64,000 nucleotides of DNA from Spirochaetaceae bacterium (GTDB taxonomy: Bacteria > Spirochaetota > Spirochaetia > SZUA-6 > Bin103), in assembly GCA_028821475.1 (NCBI GenBank), contig JAPPGB010000173.1:25169-89168 (forward strand), in the 5' to 3' direction. Numbering within the stretch: position 1 is the first letter of the stretch; each line of letters starts with the position of its first letter. Shown piece by piece: positions 51,453-59,770 of this stretch. The notes beneath the pieces were generated by a model, which was not told the DNA's origin, did no database searches, and saw only the letters and a list, made by a program, of their open reading frames with translations. Both the position numbers and the translations under genes were made by a program.

Positions 51453-51873
51453 TCTCCGGTCCTTCTACCGCTGAGTCTGACCACACAATCGGCGGTCGTT
51501 CATGACATGCCCTATTCCATCAGAGGCGCCATGCCGGCGGTTTCCTTACGGGAAGGTGCGATTGCTGGCGAGGAGAGTTCGACTTCGGCGCCGGAGCAGG
51601 CGCGGGTCGGGAGTGGCATGGCATCCCACGGGAACTGCTTCTGGTCCGGCCACTCCAGCGGCGGGATGCGGCATTGGTCGCTACGAAGATCGGGCCGGCG
51701 GTGCTGAACAAGGTCATGTGCCGATTATGGCACAGAGGCCCGGCTCACGGCAGCCTGCGTTCATCCGGATGGCTTACGTCTGTCGCTTTGCACGCTGCCT
51801 CGTGTCCGCACGCCGGTCGCCGCGCGTGGCCATTCGCCTCCATGCTTACCCCCTAAGCACGAGTGAGAATTCG
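51453..51873. other. Intergenic region, nothing recognised
   Basis: 421 bases between the ATPase start and the small gene at 51874. It should hold divergent promoters. A long open frame reads through from 51502 but resembles nothing. Confidence 0.4.
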
Positions 51874-52347
51874 ATGTATACTTTCGACGTGGAACTGCCG
51901 GAGGATGTTCGGGAGCGATATCGGGCATTCGGGCGTGTGGGTGGTCGTGCACGTGCACGGAGTCTCGGGCCCGGACGGCGTAGGGAGATAGCGCGCCGCG
52001 CGGCGACGGCGCGCTGGGTGCGCAGGCGATTTGGAGCGAGCCGGTTCGCCGATCTTGGGCTGCCTGGAGGCGAGCTGGTCGATGAGGGGCTCGCCGATCT
52101 GGCGTCCGGCCGCACCAGCGCGGCGAGCCTGCTGGTTTCGCTGGCGGCCCCACGGCTGCGCCGCGAGGGCGTGCCGGTCACGGAAACGGAACCCGACCCG
52201 GAGTTGCGGCTCTACCGGCTGCTCTCTTCCGGCGCGGGCGATCTCGGGTATGCGCGCTACAACGCGCACCTGCGCTTGATCGTGTCGTTCGCGAATGCGT
52301 GCTCGGTCGCCAGATTGGCCGGAGCCGCCCGGGAGACCGGAGCGTAG
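51874..52347 (+). CDS. Hypothetical protein with basic N-terminal motif, partner of nucleotidyltransferase
   Basis: 157 residues from ATG 51874. The start MYTFDVELPEDVRERYRAFG is followed by GGRARARSLGPGRRREIARR and AATARWVRRRFG, a basic motif shared with the small protein at 18524. The rest is helical (LASGRTSAASLLVSLAAPRL and LYRLLSSGAGDLGYARYNAH). It ends 4 bases before the nucleotidyltransferase gene. The pair looks like a toxin-antitoxin or regulatory module in which this one binds DNA or the partner; this is inferred from position. Confidence 0.6.
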   Translation: MYTFDVELPEDVRERYRAFGRVGGRARARSLGPGRRREIARRAATARWVRRRFGASRFADLGLPGGELVDEGLADLASGRTSAASLLVSLAAPRLRREGVPVTETEPDPELRLYRLLSSGAGDLGYARYNAHLRLIVSFANACSVARLAGAARETGA

Positions 52348-52351
52348 CAAG

Positions 52352-52888
52352 ATGCGAGAGAGCGTTACTCGGGAACGCCTGCTTGCGTTCATGAAGCGGC
52401 TCGCCGAGTCGGCGCCACGCGGGAGGCGCTTTCGGGTGTTCGTCGTGGGCGGCGGAACGGCGGTGGCGCAGGGATGGCGTGAGTCGACGATCGACGTGGA
52501 CTTGTACGCCGACGACGAGGCGGTGTTTGTCGACATTCAGCGCATCAAGGAGTCGCAGCAGGTGAACGTGGAGTTTGCCCGGCCTGAGCACTTCGTCCCG
52601 CCGCTCGCCGGTGCCGACAGGCGGCACATCTTCATAGCCACGTTCGGCACCGTCAGCTTCTTCCACTACGACCCGTACTCGCAGACGCTGTCGAAGGTGG
52701 TGCGCGGCTTCCGGCGTGACCTGGAGGACGCGCACCACTTCATCGATACCGGCCTGGTCGACGCGGCCCGCTTCCGGGATCTCGTTGATGCGATTCCGGA
52801 AGCCGTCTTCGCCAAGTACCCCGCACTCTCACGCGAAGCGGTCCTGAACGGGGTGTGCACGTTCCTCGCCTCGGTAGGTGAAGTTTAG
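52352..52888 (+). CDS. Nucleotidyltransferase-like protein (DUF6036 type)
   Basis: 178 residues from ATG 52352. The catalytic core FVVGGGTAVAQGWRESTIDV then DLYAD follows the G-G-x(n)-R-x-T-x-D-x-D pattern of minimal nucleotidyltransferases (DUF6036, related to AbiEii and MNT proteins), with two aspartates for metal binding. The C-terminal half is helical and contains RRDLEDAHHFIDTGLVDAAR, typical of this group. Such proteins modify tRNA or proteins with NMP in some toxin systems. Its end overlaps the convergent dioxygenase gene by 4 bases. Confidence 0.75.
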   Translation: MRESVTRERLLAFMKRLAESAPRGRRFRVFVVGGGTAVAQGWRESTIDVDLYADDEAVFVDIQRIKESQQVNVEFARPEHFVPPLAGADRRHIFIATFGTVSFFHYDPYSQTLSKVVRGFRRDLEDAHHFIDTGLVDAARFRDLVDAIPEAVFAKYPALSREAVLNGVCTFLASVGEV

Positions 52889-53667
52889 TCGCACGATACG
52901 CCGCTACGGGCGTGCGGCCTGCTGCGCAACTCCTCGCGGCTCTGCGTGACGCCGTTGCCGGTGACGTTGTACGCGAACGTGTTCATGAGGCGGTCTTCGG
53001 CGGAGCGGTTGGGTGCCGATCCGTGCACGATCAGGGCGTTGAAGAATACGCCGTCACCGGGCTCCATCTCGACCGCCACGGCGTCGTCCCGTTCGCGGTA
53101 GTGTCCCGGCAGGTACACGCCGAAGGTCTCCCGGCTGCGCTCATGCTCCTGCAGCCCTCCGCGGTGGCTGCCGGGAACGAAGCAGATGCAGCCGTTCTCC
53201 AGGTTGCACCGTCGAATCGCCAGTTGGCAGTTCACCATCGCCGGGCGGTTGTCGTCCGTTTTCCAGTACGCATAGTCCTGGTGCCACGGGATCGCGGTGC
53301 CGTCGCCGCCCGCCTTCGGCAGCAGCTTGCTGTGGTACAGCGAGATGTCCGATCCGATCAGGTCCTCGACGATGTCGAGCATGGCATCGCAGCGCAGGAT
53401 CCGATTCAGGGTGGCACTGATCACCTCGCTGTGCATGAGCTGCTTGATCCGCGGCGGATGGTCAGGCTCGTCGAACTCCTCCCAGGCGATGCCGACGCCG
53501 GCTGCCGGGTGCTCCGCCATCCGCTCGTGGATCCGGTCGACCTCCCGCTCCACGTCGGCGATCCAGTCCAGCGGCACCAACCCCTTCCTGAGCAGGTAGC
53601 CGTTTTCTTCGTAGAACCGCGTTTCGTGTGTGGTCAGCGACATGGGTTCCCCGGTGCGTCGATTCAT
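52885..53667 (-). CDS. Phytanoyl-CoA dioxygenase-like Fe(II)/2-oxoglutarate oxygenase
   Basis: 260 residues. After MSLTTHETRFYEENGYLLRK the double-stranded beta-helix carries the iron facial triad: H and D in IPWHQDYAYWK and the distal H in FFNALIVHGSAPNRS, with R in RLMNTF nearby for 2-oxoglutarate. The sequence ENGCICFVPGSHRGG is typical of PhyH proteins. It hydroxylates a small organic substrate that cannot be named. A second ATG at 53643 (MSLTTHE) may be the true start, since family members begin there. Confidence 0.88.
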   Translation of the reverse strand: MNRRTGEPMSLTTHETRFYEENGYLLRKGLVPLDWIADVEREVDRIHERMAEHPAAGVGIAWEEFDEPDHPPRIKQLMHSEVISATLNRILRCDAMLDIVEDLIGSDISLYHSKLLPKAGGDGTAIPWHQDYAYWKTDDNRPAMVNCQLAIRRCNLENGCICFVPGSHRGGLQEHERSRETFGVYLPGHYRERDDAVAVEMEPGDGVFFNALIVHGSAPNRSAEDRLMNTFAYNVTGNGVTQSREELRSRPHARSGVSCD

Positions 53668-53925
53668 GGCGTTGCACGGCGAGTCTATGTCCGGCGCCGG
53701 CCATGAGCAAGGAGCACAGGCGCATTGTGCTCGGGAGCACGATGTATACTGCCGGGGGCCACGAATCCATGGTCAATGCAATGGCCGATTTCTCCGCCAA
53801 CCTGTACACCATCGCCACGCGATAGCCGGTAATCTGGTCGGACTCGGACGACGGCGGAGCGTGAGTACCTGCAGAGCGACATCGCGCAGGAGCCAGTGGC
53901 GCTCCGTCGCGACGCTGCTTGGCTA
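53668..53925. other. Intergenic gap, no convincing gene
   Basis: 258 bases. A 40-codon frame (53703-53825, +) beginning MSKEHRRIVLGSTMYTAGG lacks a ribosome-binding site and family match. The rest shows nothing recognisable. Confidence 0.35.
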
Positions 53926-55155
53926 CTACGAGCCGGCCCCGCGCCGCGTGGTTCGCATGCGTCGTGCCGGTACGTGTTTTTCGAGCGTCGGCATCTGTCG
54001 TTTCATGAAGCTGTCGAAGAGCGGGACGGTGAACGCGGTCTCGCCGTGTCGCTGGCTCCACACCATCCCCTTGTTCACCAGTTGCTGCCGGACCGTCGCT
54101 ACGGAGGTTGCGGCGACGCCGAGAGTGGTGGCGATGTGCCCTGTCTTGTGTGGTCCGGGCCCGAGCTCGGCCATGGCGCGCAGGTACTTCTGCTGCAGCA
54201 CGGTCAAGCGGTCGAAACGCACGCGGAAAAAGTTGGTGTCGAGGTGGGCGATCACGTCGGGCGTCGCATCCGCCACTACTGCTGGCGCGATCGGAGTTGA
54301 CGGCGCGCGATTCCACACCTGGAAACCCCACTCCTGGATGAAATAGGGGTAGTTCTGGGTGGCCTGCAGGATTGCATCCACGGCGCCGTCGTCGAACGAG
54401 ACTCCTTCGTTCTCTGCCGGTATCGCGATGGCTGCGCGGGCCGCGTCGGCATCCAACGGTCCGACTTCCGGATAGTCGAATAACCGCTCTGCGTAGGATT
54501 TGGCCTTGCCTGCAAGTGCGGCGACCTGCGGCAGTCCGGCGCCGATGAACAGCAGCGGGAGGTTGCGTTGAGCAATCTCATGGCAGGCCACCACGACGGC
54601 CGCTAGCTCGACCGAAGAGAGGTACTGAATCTCGTCCAGGAACAAGCCTACCGCCGAGCGCCGCTCGGCGGCGGCCTCCGCCACGGCAATCAGCAGCGGT
54701 GGCAGGTCTTGCTCGAGGTTCCCGCTGTCGCCCTCGCCGGGCGCCGGCTCGACGCTGAACTCGATGTCTCCGATCTTGACCTTGAACGCGTTCGCGAACC
54801 CGCGCAGTACGGACACGGCACGCCGCAGGTGTCGTCCACCGGACTGGCGAACGTCGAGGGCGTAGAGGATGCGCCGCAACTCGGGCGCCAGCATGTCGGG
54901 CAGCACGCTCCCTTCAGGTGCCTCGACCTTGGCCGTCTGGAATCCCTTGCCGTCCGCGAAGGCGCGCAATCGATTGAGCAGGACGGTCTTGCCAACGCCA
55001 CGCAAGCCCAGCAGGATGAGGCCCTTGGTGGGGCGTCGCCGGAGGACGCGGTCCATGTCAATGGTCACGTCGTCGATCAGCCGGTCGCGGCCGGCCAGTT
55101 CCGGCGGCTGCAAGCCGGCGCCTGGAGCGTACGGGTTATTGCGACGGTCCATCAA
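53926..55155 (-). CDS. AAA ATPase (AAA_16/ORC-like) with C-terminal winged helix
   Basis: 409 residues. ELAGRDRLIDDVTIDMDRVL leads into Walker A GLRGVGKT (50-57); Walker B is VGLFLDEIQYLSS, and the sensor strand is LPLLFIGAGLPQ. The middle domain reads YPEVGPLDADAARAAIAIPA. The C-terminal ~90 residues include RLTVLQQKYLRAMAELGPGP with TGHIATTLGVAATSVATVRQ, a winged helix-turn-helix. This type resembles STAND/ORC-like proteins often found as single genes. The promoter is in the AT-rich region 55180-55245. Confidence 0.82.
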   Translation of the reverse strand: MMDRRNNPYAPGAGLQPPELAGRDRLIDDVTIDMDRVLRRRPTKGLILLGLRGVGKTVLLNRLRAFADGKGFQTAKVEAPEGSVLPDMLAPELRRILYALDVRQSGGRHLRRAVSVLRGFANAFKVKIGDIEFSVEPAPGEGDSGNLEQDLPPLLIAVAEAAAERRSAVGLFLDEIQYLSSVELAAVVVACHEIAQRNLPLLFIGAGLPQVAALAGKAKSYAERLFDYPEVGPLDADAARAAIAIPAENEGVSFDDGAVDAILQATQNYPYFIQEWGFQVWNRAPSTPIAPAVVADATPDVIAHLDTNFFRVRFDRLTVLQQKYLRAMAELGPGPHKTGHIATTLGVAATSVATVRQQLVNKGMVWSQRHGETAFTVPLFDSFMKRQMPTLEKHVPARRMRTTRRGAGS

Positions 55156-55466
55156 TGACCTCGGTCGGTCGCGGGTAGATTACTCAATTTAATTAGTTTA
55201 GTGGATACCTCATTAAAGTCAATAAATCAAGTAATAAACCGGATGGCGTCTGCACGACGGGCCGATGAGTCGGAGGATGGGAGCCAGCCGCGCCAGGGGG
55301 TGATGGGGGCGGGGCCCTGGACGGCGAGGCGGTATTCGTTGGTGGACAGGGTGCCGGTGGGGTCCCCTCGGCGCACGCGGTGGCCAGCGCCAGGCACAGC
55401 TTCTCGAAGTTCTTGATGCCGGGCTGCGAGCCCCAGCTCCACAGCACGATCGATTGGTGCGCAACG
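55156..55466. other. Intergenic region, AT-rich left part
   Basis: 311 bases. 55180-55245 is very AT-rich (actcaatttaattagtttag) and contains the imperfect inverted repeat tttaattag / cctcattaaa; it is the likely promoter/operator of the AAA_16 gene. From 55250 to 55466 the sequence is GC-rich, with weak traces of a decayed reading frame on the minus strand but no identifiable family. Confidence 0.4.
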
Positions 55467-56735
55467 TTATGTTCCTCCTTCTTCGCTGAGCCAGCGCCAC
55501 AGCGGGAGCAGCCGGATGCGGCCTCGTTTGCCGAACCACTCCACCTCTTCCTCGGAGTCGGCGTCCGCGGTCAACACCAGCAGCCGGTCGCAGGACAGCT
55601 CCGCGCCGGCCTGCAGCAGAGCCCGGATCTCGCGCTGCCGGGTGTCCGCACCGGTCATGTCCCAACAGACCTGGATGAGGCTCGTCACCTGCCGGCCCTC
55701 CTTCACGACGAAGTCCACCTCGCGCTGTCCGGCATCCCTCCAGAAGTAGACCTCGCATTTCCCCTCGAGCGCCCGTTTGTGAAGAGCGACCGCGACGACG
55801 TTCTCCGCCAGCCGGCCGGTGTCGGGGGCGAACCGGACGCCGCGCGCGGTCACGAAGCCGTTGTCGATGCAGTAGATCTTGCGGTTGGCGGCGGCCGTCT
55901 CGCGCACCCGGTAGGAAAACCGTGGCAGCGAGAAGAACAGGAACGCCTCCTCCAGGTGGCCGATGTATTTCGCCACGGTGTGGACACTCCTGCACCGCGT
56001 GACCGAGGTGAGGCGGTTCAGGGTGTACTCTCGGGCGACGTTGGCGAGCAGGTAGCCGGCCAGGTCGTCCAGGCCTGCGGCGGAGCGGATGCGGCGCCGG
56101 CGCACGATGTCCTTGTACAGGACGGAGTCCCACAGGGTGCGCAGATAGTACTCGCGGTCCACGTCGCGCAGCAGGGGTTCCGGGTAGCCACCCTCCTGCG
56201 AGTAGCGGCGGAATCCCTCTGCCATCTCCGGCCCGGTGCGTGGGCCGGGGTGAGCACGCCGGGTCTCGGCGAACGAGAACGGGAACAGGATGATCGGCAG
56301 GTGGCGCCCGGTCAGGTGGGTGGCCAGTTCGCTGCTCAGCAGGTGCGCGTTGCTCCCGGTCAGTATGAGCTGCAACCCTTGGCGCTGGAGCCGGTTCACG
56401 AACAGCTCCCAGCGCGGCAGGTTCTGGATCTCGTCGAGCAGCAGGTAGCGCGGATTGTCGTAGACGCTGTTGACCGCGGCGACCAGGTGGTCGTAGTTGG
56501 CCACGTCGACGAGCCGTTCGTCGTCGAAGTTCACGTAGCCGCGGGAACGCTGTTTCCCGAGCAGGTGCATGGCCAGGAACGACTTGCCGCAGCGGCGCGG
56601 GCCGATGATCACCTTGATCAGTCCGTCGTCGCGGACGGGCGTGGCAAGATCGCGCTCGACGTAGCGCTCCGCGAGGCGCGCGTGCATCTCGCGTCTCTGC
56701 GTCTCGACCGCATCGTGAAGCGGCGAACTCAGCAT
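55467..56735 (-). CDS. AAA ATPase with DUF4143 domain (second)
   Basis: 422 residues from ATG 56735. Walker A is GPRRCGKS (45-52), Walker B YLLLDEIQNLPRWE, and the sensor LTGSNAHLLSSE. The linker LYKDIVRRRRIRSAAGLDDL is typical, and the DUF4143 end carries KIYCIDNGFVTARG and REVDFVVKEGRQVTSLIQVC, a nuclease-like strand pair. It is a distant paralogue of the protein at 48439. A GTG 10 codons upstream lies inside the palindrome and was not chosen. The gene is preceded by that palindrome, so autoregulation is possible. Confidence 0.85.
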   Translation of the reverse strand: MLSSPLHDAVETQRREMHARLAERYVERDLATPVRDDGLIKVIIGPRRCGKSFLAMHLLGKQRSRGYVNFDDERLVDVANYDHLVAAVNSVYDNPRYLLLDEIQNLPRWELFVNRLQRQGLQLILTGSNAHLLSSELATHLTGRHLPIILFPFSFAETRRAHPGPRTGPEMAEGFRRYSQEGGYPEPLLRDVDREYYLRTLWDSVLYKDIVRRRRIRSAAGLDDLAGYLLANVAREYTLNRLTSVTRCRSVHTVAKYIGHLEEAFLFFSLPRFSYRVRETAAANRKIYCIDNGFVTARGVRFAPDTGRLAENVVAVALHKRALEGKCEVYFWRDAGQREVDFVVKEGRQVTSLIQVCWDMTGADTRQREIRALLQAGAELSCDRLLVLTADADSEEEVEWFGKRGRIRLLPLWRWLSEEGGT

Positions 56736-56756
56736 GGTTCCCGAACCCTCAACATC

Positions 56757-56790
56757 ATAATGCACAAAAATAGCAGCTTTTGTGCATTAT
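56757..56790. promoter_or_regulatory. Perfect palindrome upstream of the second DUF4143-type ATPase
   Basis: ataatgcacaaaa (56757-56769) and ttttgtgcattat (56778-56790) pair perfectly over 13 bases around an eight-base loop. It ends about 22 bases from the ATPase start. Its AT-rich make-up is unusual in this genome, and its layout (13-base arms, homopolymer next to the loop) parallels 48368-48400. Confidence 0.65.
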
Positions 56791-56939
56791 AGATCTGATA
56801 TTCAGTTCATTCCAGCTCCACTGCCACTGGCCGCGCTCGTCGGGCGCGCCGGGCGCGCGGGCCACCGGGCGCGAGCCGCCCATGTGGTGTACGCCAAGTG
56901 AGGCCCGAGCAGTTCCAGGCTTGTTGACTACTGTTGGTT

Positions 56940-57656
56940 TCAGGTCCTGCCCTTGACAGCGAATGCCCTCGCTGCACCCAGGAACAGGTCCGATACGGGT
57001 ACTTCCCACATCACGTCGTCGGTAACCACTTTGCCCGCGGCGCGTATCTGCTGCGTTGCCGCCGCCATCGCCTGATTGACTTTCGGATGGTCGAACTGAC
57101 CGGGCAGCCCCATATCCAGCGAGATGTCATGGACACCGAACTTGAAAAAGTCCAGCCCGTCTACGGTCAGAATCTCCGGCAAGTTGTCGAACCCTTCCTG
57201 CTCCTCGATCATTCCACAGATAAACATCTCTTCGTTGGCGCGGCGCATATGCTCACTGGCTGAGTCGGGGGTGCCGTAGTAATCGCCACGGGCATTGCCG
57301 TAACTGCGCATACCCCGGGGTGAGAAGAGGCATGCTTTCACGAGTTGCTCGGCCTGAGCCCTGGTTCGTATATGGGGACCGATAATACCCATGGCGCCCC
57401 TGACGATGAAGCGCAAAATAGTGCTGGGCTCGACATCAACCACTCGCACGATAGGAGTTATCCCGGCCAGCTCCGCCGCCCGGCACATCGTCTCTACATC
57501 ACTCAAGGAGAAGGAACCGTGTTCGCAATCCACGAACACATAATCGATCCCGGCTATTCCCATGAGTTCCACCAGGTCGGGACTGCAAAACGGTATTTGC
57601 AGCCCCACCGCCTTCTCACCTGCCTTGACCTTGGCTAGTATCCTGTTGGTGTGCAT
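56940..57656 (-). CDS. HpcH/HpaI-type aldolase
   Basis: 238 residues from ATG 57656 with AAAGGAGG just upstream. The fold begins VGLQIPFCSPDLVELMGIAG, then YVFVDCEHGSFSLSDVETMC with the active-site acid and histidine, and continues with GPHIRTRAQAEQLVKACLFS and RGMRSYGNARGD. These are the class II pyruvate aldolases that cleave 4-hydroxy-2-oxo acids such as HHED or 2-keto-3-deoxy sugars. It is the last gene of a three-gene operon (SDR, reductase, aldolase), 16 bases after the reductase gene, suggesting breakdown of a hydroxy- or keto-acid. Confidence 0.88.
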   Translation of the reverse strand: MHTNRILAKVKAGEKAVGLQIPFCSPDLVELMGIAGIDYVFVDCEHGSFSLSDVETMCRAAELAGITPIVRVVDVEPSTILRFIVRGAMGIIGPHIRTRAQAEQLVKACLFSPRGMRSYGNARGDYYGTPDSASEHMRRANEEMFICGMIEEQEGFDNLPEILTVDGLDFFKFGVHDISLDMGLPGQFDHPKVNQAMAAATQQIRAAGKVVTDDVMWEVPVSDLFLGAARAFAVKGRT

Positions 57657-57672
57657 CCTTTTCCTCCTTTGC

Positions 57673-58758
57673 TTATTGGACCTGGATTGCCAAGTGGCGC
57701 TCAAGTTGCTTCAGGTTTGATGGTCCGGGCTTGGCCTCGCCTCGCTCCACCTTCTTGACCAGCTCGACCACTGTCTGGTTTAGCTGTATGGACACCTCCA
57801 CCTCTCGTCCCTTGTGCACAACGTAACCGTTGAGATAGTCTACTTCCGTCCGCCTCGCCTTGATCACGTCCTGAAGAAGGGATGCCCGTGGCGGCACGCC
57901 GAGAAAACGCGCTTGGTCGGGAGTCACGCTTCTGTCACGCGAGCCCGATTCCACCTTGGCCGCCAAGGCGGTCAGCGCGTCAGGTGTGGTCGCGTCGGCA
58001 AACTCCTGAACGGAAACGCCATATATCGGCTCGACCTCAACCCCAAGCTGTTGTGCGACCAACACTACCTCCCTGCCGAGCACCATCCGGACAAGGGCGG
58101 CAATCTCCTGCTGCTCCCGGCTCAGTGAGGATGCCGTTGGTCCGAGCAGCCCGGCAAGAGCATTGCCCATGCAATTGACTACCATCTTGGACCACCGTGC
58201 CCCGCTAATGTTGCTCGTCACCTCGCTCGGGCCCACAGCCGTCAAGACGTCAGCTACGTTGCGAACCCGCGGCGTCGCTGCGCCGGAAAGTTCGCCAACG
58301 GCAAAGGTGTGAACAGTGATAGGCTCGGTGCGCACGACATGCCCCGGCTCGTACGTTGCCGCCCCCAACTGCACCACGCATCCCGCGGTGCGGTCGAAAC
58401 CGACGACACCAGCCACCACCTCGTCGTTCATACCGTTCTGCGCTGACAGCATAAGCCCCATGGGCTTCAGGTATGGCGCTATGAAGTGTGTCGACCAAAG
58501 GGTGTCGTAGGACTTGACCGCCAGGAAAACCATATCGAACTGGTCCCGAAGGCCGCTTACCTCGCACAAGTGCAAGGCCTTGACCGGCACGGTGAACTCT
58601 TTCTCCGGATCCCTCACCGTAAGCCCGTCGCGCTTCATCCTGTCCACATGCTCCGGCCACTGGTCCATCAACGTCACATCATGGCCTTTCAGTGCGAGGT
58701 AGGCCCCGATGCAACTGCCAACCGCCCCGGCTCCCAATACTGCAATTCGGTTCGCCAT
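57673..58758 (-). CDS. Ketopantoate reductase-like (PanE/ApbA family) dehydrogenase
   Basis: 361 residues from ATG 58758, preceded by GGAGGTGATGAC. The N-terminal Rossmann part has IAVLGAGAVGSCIGAYLALK, then VFLAVKSYDT and MLSAQNGMNDE as in PanE. The C-terminal helical domain shows KMVVNCMGNALAGLLG (catalytic K-region) and PPRASLLQDVIKARRTEVDY with LNG, matching the ApbA_C signature. The family reduces 2-oxo acids with NADPH. In this operon it is more likely catabolic than in pantothenate synthesis. Confidence 0.87.
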   Translation of the reverse strand: MANRIAVLGAGAVGSCIGAYLALKGHDVTLMDQWPEHVDRMKRDGLTVRDPEKEFTVPVKALHLCEVSGLRDQFDMVFLAVKSYDTLWSTHFIAPYLKPMGLMLSAQNGMNDEVVAGVVGFDRTAGCVVQLGAATYEPGHVVRTEPITVHTFAVGELSGAATPRVRNVADVLTAVGPSEVTSNISGARWSKMVVNCMGNALAGLLGPTASSLSREQQEIAALVRMVLGREVVLVAQQLGVEVEPIYGVSVQEFADATTPDALTALAAKVESGSRDRSVTPDQARFLGVPPRASLLQDVIKARRTEVDYLNGYVVHKGREVEVSIQLNQTVVELVKKVERGEAKPGPSNLKQLERHLAIQVQ

Positions 58759-58830
58759 GTCATCACCTCCGATATTCGTCAAGTGTTGCGCTCGCTTTAG
58801 CTCATCCACAGACTCCGATCATATCCCACT

Positions 58831-59673
58831 TTAGTCGCGCAATATCATCCCGCCGTCCACGTGGATGCATTGTCCCGTCACGTTACGTGCGTCTTCCGAA
58901 GCAAGGAACGCCGCCATCTTGGCAATCTCTTCTGGTGCTTGCTCGCGGCCTAGCGGTATCTCTGCGCCGCGCATCTCCGTGTACACATCGTGCGGGTCCT
59001 TGTTGGCCAGTTCGGGACTGAGGCGGATCATCTCCTCGATCGACCGTCGCACGCTTGGCGTCCATACCATTGAAGGGCAGATTGCATTCACGTTGATGTT
59101 GAAGGCAGAGACCTGGTGGACGAGCGCCTTGGTATATCTGAGCAGTGCCGCCTTGCTCACCGGGTAGGCATTCGGGTATCCCATCCCTGCTACACGTGGG
59201 GGACGGCCGGCGTGTCCTGCGACGGAACCGATGTTGATTATCTTTCCGTACCGCCTCTCCTTCATATGCGGTATGACGGCCTCACAGCAATGCACAGGGC
59301 CCAACACATTCACGGCCAAGACGACCTGCCAATCCTCATCCGTATCCATCCCGTCGTCATGAGACGTGCTCTTGGGGGCAGACACAACCGAGGCGTTGTT
59401 GACCAGGATGTCAATGGTGCCGAAGGTATCCAGAGCGATCTTGACAGCGGCGACCGCTGAGTCCCGCTTGGCAACGTCAAGTTGCACCACCAAGGGCTTG
59501 CGCCCTCGCATCTCTATCTCCTTGGCTACCTCACGTGCCCCTTCCGTGTCTATGTCGGCCGCGACTATGTCAGCCCCTTGTTCCGCCATGATCAGACAGA
59601 TGCTCCGGCCTATCCCCTGGCTTGCCCCCGTAACAAAGGCTACCCTGCCTGCAAGGTCTCCAAGCACAATCAT
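58831..59673 (-). CDS. Short-chain dehydrogenase/reductase
   Basis: 280 residues. Motifs are TGASQGIG (15-22), D in LDVAKRDS, NNAS in place of NNAG, IGSVAG with the catalytic serine, and Y-x3-K in NAYPVSKAAL. It ends with the usual TGQCIHVDGGMILRD. It is the first gene of the operon with the reductase and aldolase, 72 bases upstream of the reductase. It probably oxidises a hydroxyl group of a sugar acid or similar substrate. Confidence 0.88.
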   Translation of the reverse strand: MIVLGDLAGRVAFVTGASQGIGRSICLIMAEQGADIVAADIDTEGAREVAKEIEMRGRKPLVVQLDVAKRDSAVAAVKIALDTFGTIDILVNNASVVSAPKSTSHDDGMDTDEDWQVVLAVNVLGPVHCCEAVIPHMKERRYGKIINIGSVAGHAGRPPRVAGMGYPNAYPVSKAALLRYTKALVHQVSAFNINVNAICPSMVWTPSVRRSIEEMIRLSPELANKDPHDVYTEMRGAEIPLGREQAPEEIAKMAAFLASEDARNVTGQCIHVDGGMILRD

Positions 59674-59770
59674 CTCCTACTATCGTTGTGTCAATATGGT
59701 GGGACCATAATGCGATTTCTTCAAGATCCTGTCAGCTAAATGACGTTCATAACCGGGTCCGTCCGGCTGC

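Noticed and set aside
53703..53825. 40-codon ORF on the plus strand
   Set aside because: No ribosome-binding site, no family match, short.
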